Shown here: positions 1 through 9,004 of the stretch, in pieces | Position numbering within the stretch: the stretch's first letter is position 1 | Layout: each line of letters begins with the position of its first letter | Assembly: GCA_030028905.1 (NCBI GenBank) | Contig: JALDYZ010000002.1 | Coordinates: 496,001 to 560,000, forward strand | Length of the DNA stretch: 64,000 bases | Direction: 5' to 3' | Source of the DNA: Ferirhizobium litorale | GTDB taxonomy: Bacteria > Pseudomonadota > Alphaproteobacteria > Rhizobiales > Rhizobiaceae | Made by a program: the position numbers and the translations under genes | The notes under the pieces: model-generated | Seen by the model: only the letters and a program-made list of their open reading frames with translations | What the model was told of the DNA's origin: nothing | The model's database searches: none

Positions 1-1550
1 GCAACTGGCTGCCGCGCCTGCATCCCGACGATCGCGACCGGTTCCGGGCCACGCTCGACGTGTTGCTCGAGCACCGGCGCGGGCGCCTGAACCACGAGTT
101 CCGCATTCGCGCCGAGGATGGCCACTTCCACTGGCTGGCGATCCGTGCGCGCCCCGTGCTCGGTTCGAACGGCGAGATCATCCGCTGCGTCGGCACCATC
201 CTCGACGTGACCGAGCAGAAGAACTCCGTCGACCGGCTGCTGCATGACGCGATGCACGACAACCTCACCGGTCTGCCGAACCGCCAGGTCTTCCTCGACC
301 GCCTGCAATCGGTGCTGACGCTGGCGCCGAACGGCGACATCGTGCGGCCGACGGTAATGGCGATCGACATCGACCGCTACAAGCAGGTCAACGACTCTCT
401 CGGCATCGCCGCCGGCGACAATATCCTGATCGCACTCACCCGCCGCCTGCGCCGGATCCTCAAGCCGCAGGACACGCTGGCGCGCCTCTCCGGCGACCAG
501 TTCGGCCTGATCCTGGTGTCCGAGCGCGATCCCGCCAAGGTGGCAGACTTCGCCGATGCGGTCAGCAAGGCGATCATGGTCCCGCTGAACTTCGCCAACC
601 GCGAGATCATCCTGACCGCCTCGATCGGGCTCGTGTCGTGGGTGGACCAGCAGGAGAGCGCGGCCGGGCTGCTGAACGACGCCGAGCTTGCGATGTATCG
701 TGCCAAGCGTGCCGGCGGCAACCGCGTGGAACCGTTCCGACCGGCTTTCCGCAGTTTTGGCACAGACCGCCTGCAACTCGAAACCGACCTGCGCCGCGCG
801 CTGGAGCGCAAGGAACTGTCGCTGGCCTACCAGCCTATCGTGCGGCTGGCCGATGCCGAGATTGCCGGCTTCGAGGCGCTGATGCGCTGGGACCACCCCA
901 AGCGCGGCAACATTCCGCCCTCGGAGTTCATCCCGATCGCCGAGATGTCGGACCTCATCATTCCGCTCGGCATGTATGCGCTCGAACGCGCCACCAACGA
1001 CCTGATGGCCTGGCAACGGCAATCCGGCGACCTGCCGATCTTCGTGTCGGTGAACCTGTCCAGCGCGCAATTGCTCAGCAACGATCTCTACAACGATGTG
1101 CGCACGCTGCTTACTCGCACCCAATGCGACGCACGCAACATCAAGCTCGAACTCACCGAATCCATGGTGATGGAGAACCCCGAGCAGGCCCGCCTCGTGC
1201 TGTCCAAGCTGAAGGAAATCGGCCTTGGCCTGGCGCTCGACGACTTCGGTACCGGCTATTCGTCGCTGGCCTACCTGACCCGCTTCCCCTTCGACACGAT
1301 CAAGCTCGACAAGGCACTGGTGATCGGCTCCGACGAGAAGCGCTCGATCCTGCTGCGCTCGGTGATCAGCATGGCGCGCGACCTCGGCATGCAGGTGGTA
1401 GCGGAAGGCATAGAATCCGACGAGGATGCCGAGGAACTGGCCGCCATGGGCTGCGACTTCGGCCAGAGCTTCCTGTTCGGACCGCCGATCGGTTCCGATT
1501 CGGTGCAAAAGCTGCTGAAGGAACGATTTCCCCTGACGCGCAGGGCATAG
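1..1550 (+). CDS. PAS-GGDEF-EAL signalling protein (5' partial)
   Basis: The gene enters from outside the window; the reading frame is open from base 3. The visible part starts inside a PAS/PAC fold (RLHPDDRDRF, then the PAC-like end IRCVGTILDVTEQK). A GGDEF domain follows (LTGLPNR), but its active-site motif reads SGDQF, so cyclase activity is doubtful. The C-terminal EAL domain keeps the expected residues (FEALMRW, LELTES, DDFGTGYSSL, KLDK, VVAEGIES, GCDFGQSFLFGPP), so it should hydrolyse cyclic di-GMP. I infer a phosphodiesterase whose GGDEF part may act as a regulatory module. The N-terminal sensor region lies outside the window. A small hairpin (1571-1599) follows the stop, facing the convergent yqgE. 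Confidence 0.9.
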   Translation, partial: NWLPRLHPDDRDRFRATLDVLLEHRRGRLNHEFRIRAEDGHFHWLAIRARPVLGSNGEIIRCVGTILDVTEQKNSVDRLLHDAMHDNLTGLPNRQVFLDRLQSVLTLAPNGDIVRPTVMAIDIDRYKQVNDSLGIAAGDNILIALTRRLRRILKPQDTLARLSGDQFGLILVSERDPAKVADFADAVSKAIMVPLNFANREIILTASIGLVSWVDQQESAAGLLNDAELAMYRAKRAGGNRVEPFRPAFRSFGTDRLQLETDLRRALERKELSLAYQPIVRLADAEIAGFEALMRWDHPKRGNIPPSEFIPIAEMSDLIIPLGMYALERATNDLMAWQRQSGDLPIFVSVNLSSAQLLSNDLYNDVRTLLTRTQCDARNIKLELTESMVMENPEQARLVLSKLKEIGLGLALDDFGTGYSSLAYLTRFPFDTIKLDKALVIGSDEKRSILLRSVISMARDLGMQVVAEGIESDEDAEELAAMGCDFGQSFLFGPPIGSDSVQKLLKERFPLTRRA

Positions 1551-1570
1551 CCCCGTCCACCGAAAAGGGA

Positions 1571-1599
1571 GGACCCGCCGCATCGTCTGCGACGGGTCC
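1571..1599. terminator. Hairpin between convergent EAL gene and yqgE
   Basis: A 7-bp inverted repeat (GGACCCG / CGGGTCC) starts 20 bases after the stop of the EAL gene. It has no T-run, so it may be a weak terminator or an mRNA end-protecting hairpin. Confidence 0.3.
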
Positions 1600-1734
1600 A
1601 CGCCACCCGCTCGGGGCTGCCGAAGGCGATCCACGATTCCTCCGTTCAGCTTCCCATGCGCGACCGCGCGAACGCCCGGCCTTGCAAATTGCAAACGGCA
1701 AACTCCCGAATTTGTTCCGAAAAGGCGTGTCGCG

Positions 1735-2340
1735 TCAGGCGTGGCCGGCATCGCTCGACAGCATCGCCGGCGTGACGCCCATCAGTGCGAGCGCCCTTTC
1801 GTACTTGTCGTCGAGGTCCCGATCGAAGATCAGGTCCTCCGAAGCCGGGCAATTGAGCCAACCGTTGTTGGTGATCTCGCTTTCGAGCTGGCCCGCGCCC
1901 CAGCCGGCATAGCCGAGCAGCATAGTCGCCCGGCTCGGCCCCTTGTTGTGCGAAATGGCGCGCACGATATCGAGGGTTGCCGTCAGGCAAATGTCGTCGC
2001 TGACCGGAATGCTGGAATCGCTGAGGTAGTCGTCGGAGTGCAGCACGAAACCGCGCCCGGTCTCCACCGGACCGCCGGCCTGTATGGGGAAGGCCCGGGT
2101 ACGCTCGGGCAACATGATGGCGTCATGCTGGTCGATCAGGTCGAGATGGACCAGAATATCCGGAAAGGTGATCGATTGCGGGCGATTGATGACGAAACCC
2201 ATGGCGCCAGCCTGCGAATGGGCGCAGATATAGACGACGGAACGGGCAAAATTGCTGTCGAACATTCCCGGCATGGCGATCAAGAACTGACCGTCGAGAA
2301 AGCCGCGTTCGCGCTTGTCCTTCAATCCGGCCAATGACAT
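1735..2340 (-). CDS. YqgE/AlgH family protein
   Basis: A 201-residue protein of the YqgE/AlgH family (DUF179), which is conserved in proteobacteria but has no settled biochemical role. Family features are the N-terminal [30 protein letters not shown], the G-x-VINRP segment (MGFVINRP), the [14 protein letters not shown] core, and the [16 protein letters not shown] block near the C-terminus. The start at MSLAGL is chosen because GGAGGA lies at the right distance upstream; an in-frame extension of 32 residues looks noncoding. The gene is divergent from a DsbD-domain protein with about 170 bases between them. Confidence 0.9.
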   Translation of the reverse strand: MSLAGLKDKRERGFLDGQFLIAMPGMFDSNFARSVVYICAHSQAGAMGFVINRPQSITFPDILVHLDLIDQHDAIMLPERTRAFPIQAGGPVETGRGFVLHSDDYLSDSSIPVSDDICLTATLDIVRAISHNKGPSRATMLLGYAGWGAGQLESEITNNGWLNCPASEDLIFDRDLDDKYERALALMGVTPAMLSSDAGHA

Positions 2341-2508
2341 GGCTTCCTCCGTCTGCCGGGGCGTCAAAGGCTGATGCCCGAGACGGGGCGGCTGTTCAAC
2401 TTCTCCATTGAAAGATGGGGCATCGTCACGAATCAATCAACCGAAAATGAACAAGAAATTTGCACCGGGTCTGGCGGCTTCCGGCGTACTCGGCTATTTT
2501 CCCGCCTT

Positions 2509-3351
2509 ATGTTGCCAAGACCGATCGCCATACGCCCAACCTGCGGATTTCTGATGTTGCTGGCGCTGCTCGCAAGCGTTGCAGGCGGCGCCGAGGCGGC
2601 AATGACGCACTGGGCGAACAATGAAGGCGGACGCATGCGGATCGTCGCCCTGCCGCCCGATGAAACGGGCAAGGTCAGGGCCGCGCTGCAGATCGAACCC
2701 GCCGCCGGGTGGATGACCTACTGGCGCGAGCCGGGCGACAGCGGTATCCCGCCGCAATTGTCGATCGCACCGGAAAGCAACCTCGCGCTTTCGAGCATCG
2801 ACTACCCGGTCCCCGTCAGCATGCGGATCGGCGATGCACGCGACATCGTCTACGACCGCGCCGTAACCCTGCCCCTCACCTTCTCCGTCATCGACAAGTC
2901 GTTGCCTGCGGAGTTGAAGGCCGACGTCTTCATCGGCCTGTGCAAGAATATCTGCATTCCGTTCCAGTCGAGTTTTTCGCTACTGGTCGACAAGGCCGGT
3001 CAGTCGCTTGCGGAGGAAACGCAGGTGCTGGAGGCTGCCAAGGCAACGCTGCCCGAGGCTCCTTCCGATGAATTCGCGGTCAGGGGATTTGCACTCGCCG
3101 AAGACAGGAAGAAGCTTCGTCTCGATCTCGAACTGCCCTACGGAACCCGGGGACCGCTCGAGGTGATCGTGACGGGTCCGTCCGGCTATGTCTACAGCCA
3201 CAAGCAGGCGAAGGGCGCGATGCCGGGCGAACTTGCGCTGGACATTTCGGTTAGCCGCTTTCCCGCCAAGTACGACCCGAAGGGAAAGCAATGGGGCCTG
3301 CTCGTCATCGCCGGCAACCGAGCCATGGAAACCAAGCTTGCCTTTGACTAG
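2509..3351 (+). CDS. Periplasmic DsbD-domain (COG4233) thiol-disulfide protein
   Basis: A 280-residue exported protein related to the N-terminal substrate-binding domain of the DsbD reductase (COG4233 type). The chosen start gives a clean signal peptide (basic IAIRP, hydrophobic LMLLALLASVAGG, then AEA). A cysteine pair C145/C149 sits in GLCKNICIPF, the usual CxxxC spot of this family. There are no membrane helices after the signal, so unlike full DsbD it lacks the electron-carrying transmembrane domain. It probably handles thiol redox in the periplasm, but its partner is unknown. It is followed by a peroxiredoxin gene 86 bases downstream, which fits a redox theme. Confidence 0.8.
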   Translation: MLPRPIAIRPTCGFLMLLALLASVAGGAEAAMTHWANNEGGRMRIVALPPDETGKVRAALQIEPAAGWMTYWREPGDSGIPPQLSIAPESNLALSSIDYPVPVSMRIGDARDIVYDRAVTLPLTFSVIDKSLPAELKADVFIGLCKNICIPFQSSFSLLVDKAGQSLAEETQVLEAAKATLPEAPSDEFAVRGFALAEDRKKLRLDLELPYGTRGPLEVIVTGPSGYVYSHKQAKGAMPGELALDISVSRFPAKYDPKGKQWGLLVIAGNRAMETKLAFD

Positions 3352-3437
3352 CGCCGATCTATAGTCGCGCCGGAAGGCGGCCGAACAACCGCCCGATCCT
3401 GTTTTCCCCGATCCTGCATTTCAGTGAGGAGACTTCC

Positions 3438-3923
3438 ATGACCATCGCTGTCGGAGACAAGCTGCCTGCCGCCAAGTTCAAGGAAAAGACCGCCGACGGT
3501 CCGGTGGAGGTGACGACGGACGACATCTTCAAGGGCAAGCGCGTGGTGCTGTTCGCCGTCCCCGGCGCCTTCACCCCGACCTGCTCGCTCAACCACCTGC
3601 CCGGCTACCTGGAAAACCGCGACGCCATCCTTTCGAAGGGCGTCGATGACATTGCCGTCGTCGCCGTCAACGACTGGCACGTCATGGGCGCCTGGGCGCA
3701 ATCTTCGGGTGGCATGGGCAAGATCCACTTCCTCGCCGATTGGGACGCCTCGTTCGCCAAGGGCCTCGGTCTCGACATCGACCTTTCGGCCGGCGGCCTC
3801 GGGGTGCGCTCGAAGCGCTATTCGATGGTGGTCGAGGACGGCGTGGTCAAGAGCCTGAACATCGAAGAGAACCCGGGCCAGGCGACCGTCTCATCGGCTG
3901 CGACCATCATCGAACAGCTTTGA
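3438..3923 (+). CDS. Peroxiredoxin, Prx5 type
   Basis: A 161-residue cytosolic peroxiredoxin of the Prx5 group. It reduces hydrogen peroxide and alkyl hydroperoxides using thiols such as glutathione/glutaredoxin. The catalytic cysteine is C49 in PGAFTPTCSLNHLPGY; the rest of the active site (P-x3-T-x2-C) is intact. The conserved VVAVND-x-HVM-AWA block and the ENPGQATVSSA tail match the family. Length is typical. The ATG follows a GAGGAGA ribosome binding site. A strong bidirectional hairpin with a T-run closes the gene. It may share a transcript with the upstream DsbD-domain gene. Confidence 0.93.
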   Translation: MTIAVGDKLPAAKFKEKTADGPVEVTTDDIFKGKRVVLFAVPGAFTPTCSLNHLPGYLENRDAILSKGVDDIAVVAVNDWHVMGAWAQSSGGMGKIHFLADWDASFAKGLGLDIDLSAGGLGVRSKRYSMVVEDGVVKSLNIEENPGQATVSSAATIIEQL

Positions 3924-3951
3924 TCGGCCAACGGCAACCCCGAAACCCAAG

Positions 3952-3979
3952 AAGGCGGCGGATAAATCCGCCGCCTTTT
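3952..3979. terminator. Bidirectional rho-independent terminator
   Basis: An 11-bp perfect stem (AAGGCGGCGGA / TCCGCCGCCTT) with a TAAA loop, flanked by A-rich and T-rich ends. It lies between the convergent peroxiredoxin and Dabb genes and can serve both. Confidence 0.9.
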
Positions 3980-4002
3980 CAATGTTGATCGTAGGCGAGC
4001 AC

Positions 4003-4311
4003 TTACGCGATCAGATCGAAGACCAGGAGACCGGCAAGCCCGCCATCTGTCGCCGCGACGAGGCGGTCGCCGACCGCGACGTGGTCGGGATGAACGAGGT
4101 AGGCGTCACGCGCCGCTTCATCCTCGAAGGTAACGATGAACCCGTCCGCAAAGCCCCCGTGCAGGCCCTCCGGCGATACGTTCGACCCCGCCTTGACGTC
4201 GATCATGCCGGGAATGACGGACTTCAGATCGGCGATGGAATCAAAGATCGCCTGCTTTTCCGCGGCCGAAACTGCGGCCTTGAAGCGCAAAAACACACAA
4301 TGAAGGATCAT
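4003..4311 (-). CDS. Dabb (stress-responsive alpha/beta barrel) protein
   Basis: A 102-residue protein of the Dabb family (dimeric ferredoxin-like barrel). The visible signature is the start MILHCVFLRFK, the SIADLKSVIPGM helix and the DEAARDAYLVHPDHVA segment, all typical of this fold. Family members are usually small dimers of unknown or diverse function. The gene lies 59 bases after rnhA on the same strand and ends at the bidirectional terminator, so it may be the last gene of the thrB-rnhA transcript. Confidence 0.85.
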   Translation of the reverse strand: MILHCVFLRFKAAVSAAEKQAIFDSIADLKSVIPGMIDVKAGSNVSPEGLHGGFADGFIVTFEDEAARDAYLVHPDHVAVGDRLVAATDGGLAGLLVFDLIA

Positions 4312-4370
4312 CCTCTACTCCCTGTTAGAAACCCATCAATATCCATGTGGTAGCGGTATGCACGCCGACG

Positions 4371-4811
4371 TCATCGCTTCTTGAACGGTTCCATACCCCT
4401 GCGGGCCAACTCGTCGGCGCGTTCGTTCTCCGGATGCCCGGCATGTCCCTTGACCCAGTGCAGGGTCACCTTGTGCCGGTTGCGCGCCTCCTCCAGCGCC
4501 TGCCAGAGTTCGGCGTTCTTCACCGGTTTCTTGTCGGAGGTCTTCCAGCCGTTTTTCTTCCAGCCGAAGATCCACTTGGAAATACCGTCCTTCACATAGG
4601 CGCTGTCGGTATAGAGATCGACCTCGCAGGGGCTCTTCAGCGCGTTGAGCGCCTGGATCGCCGCCATCAGTTCCATGCGGTTGTTGGTGGTCTCGGCCTC
4701 GCCGCCGAACAATTCCTTCTCCAGTTCGCCATAGCGGAGCACCGCCCCCCAACCGCCCGGTCCCGGATTTCCCGAACAGGCGCCATCGGTGAATATGTCG
4801 ACATGCTTCAT
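4371..4811 (-). CDS. rnhA: Ribonuclease HI
   Basis: A 146-residue RNase HI that cuts RNA in RNA-DNA hybrids. All four metal-binding acidic residues are present: D9 ([14 protein letters not shown]), E47 (NNRMELMA), D69 ([10 protein letters not shown]) and D133 (ENERADELA). The [13 protein letters not shown] loop holds the catalytic histidine. Length is that of the E. coli enzyme. The start codon overlaps the thrB stop (TGATG), so the two genes are probably translationally coupled, an arrangement also known in other rhizobia. Confidence 0.97.
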   Translation of the reverse strand: MKHVDIFTDGACSGNPGPGGWGAVLRYGELEKELFGGEAETTNNRMELMAAIQALNALKSPCEVDLYTDSAYVKDGISKWIFGWKKNGWKTSDKKPVKNAELWQALEEARNRHKVTLHWVKGHAGHPENERADELARRGMEPFKKR

Positions 4812-5776
4812 CAGCCAGCGCGCCCGTATTCAGCCACGGAGGCGATCTGGCGATGGAAGCGCAGCTTGCGCAGGTACTCGAGCGGATCCTTCTTGACGAC
4901 GAGCGCGCCTTCAGGCGTCGTCAGCCAGTCGTAGAGGCGCGTGAGGAAGAAGCGCAGCGCAGAGCCTCGACTGAGGATCGGCAACGCCGCCGCCTCCGCT
5001 TCGTCGAGCGGCCGCACGCTTTCATACCCTTCCAGCAGCGCCACGCCCTTGGTGACGTTGTAGGCGCCGTCCTTCTCGAAGCACCAGGCGTTAAGGCAGA
5101 TGGAGACGTCGTAGGCGAGCAGGTCGTTGCAGGCGAAATAGAAGTCGATGAGCCCGGAAAGCCGATCGCCGAGGAAGAAGACGTTGTCGGGGAAGAGATC
5201 GGCATGGATGATACCCGCCGGCAGGTTCTTCGGCCAGTTGGCAGCGAGGAACTCAAGCTCGGCGCGGATTTCGCCCTGCAGCCCTGCCTCCACCTCGTCG
5301 GCCCGGCCCTCGGACTTCTCCCAGAGCTGTTGCCAGCCGTCGAGCGAGAGCGCATTGCGGCGGGTCAGCGCAAATCCCTCGCCGGCCACATGCATCTCAG
5401 CCAGCGCCCGACCGACCTCGCGGCAATGGCGGGCGGCGGGCTTGCGCAGCCACATGCCCTCGAGGAAGGAGACCAATGCCGCCGGGCGTCCGGAGAGTTC
5501 GCCAAGCAACTGCCCGTCGTGGCGCGGCAGCGGCAGGGGGCACGAGAGGCCGCGATCGGCAAGGTGATGCATCAACCCGATGAAGAACGGCAGGTCGTTG
5601 CGGTCGACCCGCTTCTCGTAGAGCGTGAGGATCAGCGGCGCCCTGGTCGTGTGCAGCAGGAAGTTGGAATTCTCCACGCCTTCGGCGATCCCCTTGTAGG
5701 AGGTCAGTTCGCCGGCATCGTAGGCGGTCAGGAACTCTCTCAAATCATCTTCGCTGATATCGGTGTAAACTGCCAC
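4811..5776 (-). CDS. thrB: Homoserine kinase, APH-fold type
   Basis: Phosphorylates L-homoserine in threonine biosynthesis. The protein (321 residues) belongs to the aminoglycoside-phosphotransferase fold used by alphaproteobacterial ThrB, not the GHMP kinase of E. coli. Visible motifs are [18 protein letters not shown] (nucleotide loop), the catalytic [11 protein letters not shown] and the metal-binding [11 protein letters not shown]. The GTG start gives the usual rhizobial N-terminus ([16 protein letters not shown]); a longer frame upstream of it looks noncoding and the ribosome binding site is weak. It overlaps rnhA by one base. Confidence 0.93.
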   Translation of the reverse strand: MAVYTDISEDDLREFLTAYDAGELTSYKGIAEGVENSNFLLHTTRAPLILTLYEKRVDRNDLPFFIGLMHHLADRGLSCPLPLPRHDGQLLGELSGRPAALVSFLEGMWLRKPAARHCREVGRALAEMHVAGEGFALTRRNALSLDGWQQLWEKSEGRADEVEAGLQGEIRAELEFLAANWPKNLPAGIIHADLFPDNVFFLGDRLSGLIDFYFACNDLLAYDVSICLNAWCFEKDGAYNVTKGVALLEGYESVRPLDEAEAAALPILSRGSALRFFLTRLYDWLTTPEGALVVKKDPLEYLRKLRFHRQIASVAEYGRAG

Positions 5777-6031
5777 GTTGAATGCCCCGGCATGGGTTTT
5801 GGGTTTTGCCCGTATTGTCAGCCGAAGGCATACCGTGCACGACAGGGCTAGGCTACCCCCCGCACGCGTGTGGGCACAGAAAAGCGGCACTAAGTAGCAA
5901 AAGCCACCAGAACTGAAGTGGCATTGCGACTACCCCCCGCCCCCCTACAGCTTGCCCGGGAAAAACAAATTGCGTAGTAACGTTTGGGGTGCAACGCTCG
6001 GTGGTGTTGTTCAGTGTCTGATGAGGGGAAC

Positions 6032-6517
6032 ATGCATGCGAGGGTAAAAGCCACGGTCATTGGGGCGGTCTGCATTGTCGCGGCTTGGTCACTATGGCCA
6101 CGATTTGATAAAGCAAGCATGGAAAGCAGTTTGGGGAAAACGGCAGCCGACTATTTCCACGGTGACTGTGATCTCCGATTTCGGGCATTCGTACGCAGAG
6201 GGGGCGCAACAATCGGTGCCAACGATGCAATTAGCGAGCGTTTCCAAGCAGGCCCGATGACTAATCGCATTTATCCAGTCTTGAAAGAAGAAGAGGCTGA
6301 GGTGATTGCTGCGGTGGAGCGAGCGTTCGTCTGGGATGCTTCCAATGTACCTTTCCAGATTTGGCTACGCGCAAATGGCGATGTTACCTTTCAGCCAATA
6401 ACCGCTTCAGGCGGGCATTTGATGGACGGAATTACACTAGATGAATGCGGCTACTTGATCGGAGACGACGACCAGACGCGTCAGCGGCATGCCGGCCCCT
6501 ACAATGAACACAGATGA
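6032..6517 (+). CDS. Hypothetical membrane-anchored protein (low-GC orphan)
   Basis: I do not recognise this 161-residue protein. It begins with a short basic stretch and one hydrophobic segment (VIGAVCIVAAWSLW), suggesting a signal anchor or uncleaved signal peptide, followed by a soluble acidic domain with two cysteines in the C-terminal two thirds (CDLRF, LDECGYL). A GAGGGGAA ribosome binding site supports the ATG. The gene and its flanks (about 5.95-6.62 kb) have clearly lower GC and different codon use from the neighbours, and it points opposite to thrB and ispH. That suggests recent acquisition. Expression and function are unknown. Confidence 0.6.
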   Translation: MHARVKATVIGAVCIVAAWSLWPRFDKASMESSLGKTAADYFHGDCDLRFRAFVRRGGATIGANDAISERFQAGPMTNRIYPVLKEEEAEVIAAVERAFVWDASNVPFQIWLRANGDVTFQPITASGGHLMDGITLDECGYLIGDDDQTRQRHAGPYNEHR

Positions 6518-6649
6518 CACCGAATCTGGATACATTACTCGCATAGGGTTCGATGATTTTGACAAATTGTCGTTTAAAGTCAGTCGACTAACTCAAAAGC
6601 GGTGATTTTTGATACCTAATGCTGCAGAAAAGGCGCGCCGCAGGTTGCC

Positions 6650-7654
6650 CTAGCCGTTGACCCAGGCCATGTCCTCGTGCGTCAGCTCGATATTCCGCAA
6701 TTCGCGATTGACGAGGAAATGCTCGTTTTCCTCGACCGTGTCGGCGAGTTCCACCGCTGCATCGTAGCGGGCGCGGAAGGACTCGATGATCTCGTTGACG
6801 ATTACCTCCGGCGCCGATGCCCCCGCCGAAAGACCGAGCGTGCGGATCTCGCCGATCGTCTCCCAGTCGATTTCCGAAGCGCGCTGCACCAGCATGGAAC
6901 GTGCCGCCCCGGCTTTCAGTGCGACCTCGACCAGGCGCTTGGAGTTCGAGGAGTTCGGCGCACCAACCACGATGAAGAGATCGCAGCCGGGGGCCGCCTG
7001 CTTCACCGCCTCCTGGCGGTTGGTGGTGGCGTAGCAGATGGAATCGGCCGCGGGCGCATGGAGGTTCGGGAAGCGCTCCTGAAGCTTGGAGATAACGCCC
7101 GCCGTGTCGTCCACGGACAGCGTCGTCTGGGTGACGTAGCCGAGATTGTCGGGATCTTCCGGTATATAGGTCTCGGCATCCTCAATCGTGTCGATCAGCG
7201 ACACCGTACCTTCCGGCAGTTGGCCCATGGTGCCGATGACTTCCGGGTGCCCTGCATGGCCGATCAGAACCACGTGGCGGCCGAGCCGCTGGTGGCGCAT
7301 GGCCTGCTTGTGGACCTTCGACACCAGCGGACAGGTGGCATCGAGATAGAAGAGATTGCGCGCCGTCGCATCGGCGGGGACCGATTTCGGCACGCCGTGG
7401 GCGGAGAAGACCACCGGCTGCTGGCGGTGCTGCTCCGGGATTTCGTCCAGTTCCTCGACAAAGACCGCGCCCTTGGCCTCCAGTCCCTCCACGACATAGC
7501 GGTTGTGGACGATCTCATGGCGGACATAGACCGGTGCGCCGTAGGCCTTGAGCGCCAGCACGACGATCTGGATTGCCCGGTCGACGCCGGCGCAGAAGCC
7601 GCGCGGACCGCAGAGCCGGATGGTCAGGGGTGGTTTTGCTACCGCTATGTTCAT
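6650..7654 (-). CDS. ispH: 4-hydroxy-3-methylbut-2-enyl diphosphate reductase
   Basis: The last enzyme of the MEP isoprenoid pathway; it reduces HMBPP to IPP and DMAPP with a [4Fe-4S] cluster. The cluster cysteines are in [12 protein letters not shown] (C21), [11 protein letters not shown] and [11 protein letters not shown]; the substrate-binding HEIVHN, FSAHGVP and GHAGHPE histidines and the late NSSNS motif are intact. The 334-residue form starting at MNIAVAKPP is chosen; 34 upstream residues look noncoding. It follows surf1 on the same strand after 118 bases. With dxs at 34 kb, both ends of the MEP pathway lie in this window. Confidence 0.96.
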   Translation of the reverse strand: MNIAVAKPPLTIRLCGPRGFCAGVDRAIQIVVLALKAYGAPVYVRHEIVHNRYVVEGLEAKGAVFVEELDEIPEQHRQQPVVFSAHGVPKSVPADATARNLFYLDATCPLVSKVHKQAMRHQRLGRHVVLIGHAGHPEVIGTMGQLPEGTVSLIDTIEDAETYIPEDPDNLGYVTQTTLSVDDTAGVISKLQERFPNLHAPAADSICYATTNRQEAVKQAAPGCDLFIVVGAPNSSNSKRLVEVALKAGAARSMLVQRASEIDWETIGEIRTLGLSAGASAPEVIVNEIIESFRARYDAAVELADTVEENEHFLVNRELRNIELTHEDMAWVNG

Positions 7655-7772
7655 TCCAGTCCCGTCGTGGTGATGGTTTCGCACCGCCGAAGCGCACGAT
7701 CCCGCCCGAAGCTTTGGTGCGGGTTTACCATAAAAATCTCCCGGTGGAACCGCCAAAAGGTCGCGACGGAGT

Positions 7773-8522
7773 TCAGGCCCGGCGCCGCGACCGCAGCCAT
7801 GCCGCGATCGTCACCGCAACCAGTGCCGCCGCCAGCCCGTACCAGGTCAGTGCGTATTGCAGGTGATTGTTCGGCAGGTCGACCTGGGTGACACCGCCGA
7901 GCGGCAACCCGCCGGGGTTGGGGGTATTGTCGGCATCGACGAAGAAGGGCAGCACGCGCGCTGCGTCGAGGCCGTCGCTCGCCGCCATTGCCTCGAGGTC
8001 CTTCCAGTAGAAGATGTTGCCGGCGATGTCGTTGTCCGGCACCAGCGACGACGGCTTGGCATCGAGCCTCGCGCGGGCAAGCCCCGTCACCTGCTGTTCG
8101 CCTGCCAATTGCCCGGCGGCACGCGTGGCCGGATCCTTGTTTTCGAAGGGAACGAAGCCACGGTTGACGAAGACGTAGCGCCCGTCCGCCAGGGCAAGCG
8201 GGGTATAGACATAGTAACCGGTGCGGCCTTCGTGGGTCGCGAAGAAATGCCGCTCCTTGTCGTTCAGGAACTGGCCGGCGAGCACTACGGGCGTGTAGTC
8301 GATGGCCTCGTCCTGCGCCACCTTTCCCTCTATGACGCCGAGTTCCAGCGGCGTCCCATGCAGACGAGAGTCGATCTCGCTCATCAGTGCCTGCTTCCAG
8401 TAAAGGCGCTGCATCTGCCAGGTACCGAGCGACAGAAGGATCGCAAGCGCGACCAGCACCACCGCCCCGGTGACGACGAGCCGGATACGGCCGATGCGCT
8501 TCAGGGATTTCGCCTCACTCAC
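7773..8522 (-). CDS. SURF1 family cytochrome oxidase assembly protein
   Basis: A 249-residue inner-membrane protein that helps insert heme a into subunit I of the aa3 oxidase. It has the SURF1 layout: an N-terminal helix ([26 protein letters not shown]), a periplasmic domain with the [20 protein letters not shown] and VNRGFVP blocks, and a C-terminal helix after [14 protein letters not shown]. The GTG start overlaps the end of the DUF983 gene by 8 bases, so the genes are translationally coupled. It is the last clear oxidase assembly gene of the cluster. Confidence 0.93.
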   Translation of the reverse strand: MSEAKSLKRIGRIRLVVTGAVVLVALAILLSLGTWQMQRLYWKQALMSEIDSRLHGTPLELGVIEGKVAQDEAIDYTPVVLAGQFLNDKERHFFATHEGRTGYYVYTPLALADGRYVFVNRGFVPFENKDPATRAAGQLAGEQQVTGLARARLDAKPSSLVPDNDIAGNIFYWKDLEAMAASDGLDAARVLPFFVDADNTPNPGGLPLGGVTQVDLPNNHLQYALTWYGLAAALVAVTIAAWLRSRRRA

Positions 8523-8898
8523 GGTCGAGCTTTCCTTCCGCCGCGCTGTGGCGGTATTGGAGCGCGATCAATACGCCCTTCAGGCCGCGCAAGAGCACGA
8601 GCGACAGAATGACGGTCAGCGGCCCCCACATCAGGATGTGCAGCCAGACCGGCGGCGAATAGTTGACCTCGGCCCAGAGCGCCAGGCCGACGACCAGAAA
8701 GCCGATGATCAGGATGACGAAGACCGCAGGCCCATCGCCGGCATCGGCAAAGGCATAGTCGAGGCCGCAACTGGCGCAGCGCGGCTTGAGCTTCAGGAGC
8801 CCGTCGAACAGCTTGCTCTGGCCGCATCGCGGGCAACACCCCTTCAATCCCGTTTTTATCGGATCGAGCGGAGGATAGTCAGCGCTATCGTTGTTCAT
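8515..8898 (-). CDS. DUF983 family zinc-ribbon membrane protein
   Basis: A 127-residue protein of the DUF983 family. The N-terminus carries a zinc ribbon with two CPRCG/CASCG-like knuckles, followed by two membrane helices (VFVILIIGFLVVGLALWAEV and HILMWGPLTVILSLVLLRGL). Genes of this family commonly sit in alphaproteobacterial cox clusters; its exact role in oxidase biogenesis is not known. The ATG (MNNDSAD) has a GGAGAA site upstream. It overlaps surf1 and is separated from coxC by a hairpin. Confidence 0.88.
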   Translation of the reverse strand: MNNDSADYPPLDPIKTGLKGCCPRCGQSKLFDGLLKLKPRCASCGLDYAFADAGDGPAVFVILIIGFLVVGLALWAEVNYSPPVWLHILMWGPLTVILSLVLLRGLKGVLIALQYRHSAAEGKLDRE

Positions 8899-8951
8899 CG
8901 TGGTTCTCCGGCCAGTCATTGCCCGTCCTAGCCTATCGGCTTCCAAAGGAA

Positions 8952-8977
8952 AAGGCGGGAGCCGAAACCCCCGCCTT
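8952..8977 (-). terminator. Hairpin after coxC
   Basis: On the minus strand an 8-bp stem (AAGGCGGG / CCCGCCTT) with a 10-base loop is followed by TTCC. It lies between coxC and the DUF983 gene. It may end part of the transcripts, so that DUF983-surf1 would be expressed at a lower level than the structural subunits. Confidence 0.5.
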
Positions 8978-9004
8978 CTTGTAGTCAACGTCCTCGTGCG
9001 GGCG

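Noticed and set aside
4853..5851. A 332-codon open frame antisense to thrB
   Set aside because: It mirrors thrB, which has the catalytic motifs; no independent support.
5890..6120. A 76-codon minus-strand frame upstream of thrB
   Set aside because: No ribosome binding site, no motif, and it overlaps the better supported plus-strand gene at 6032.
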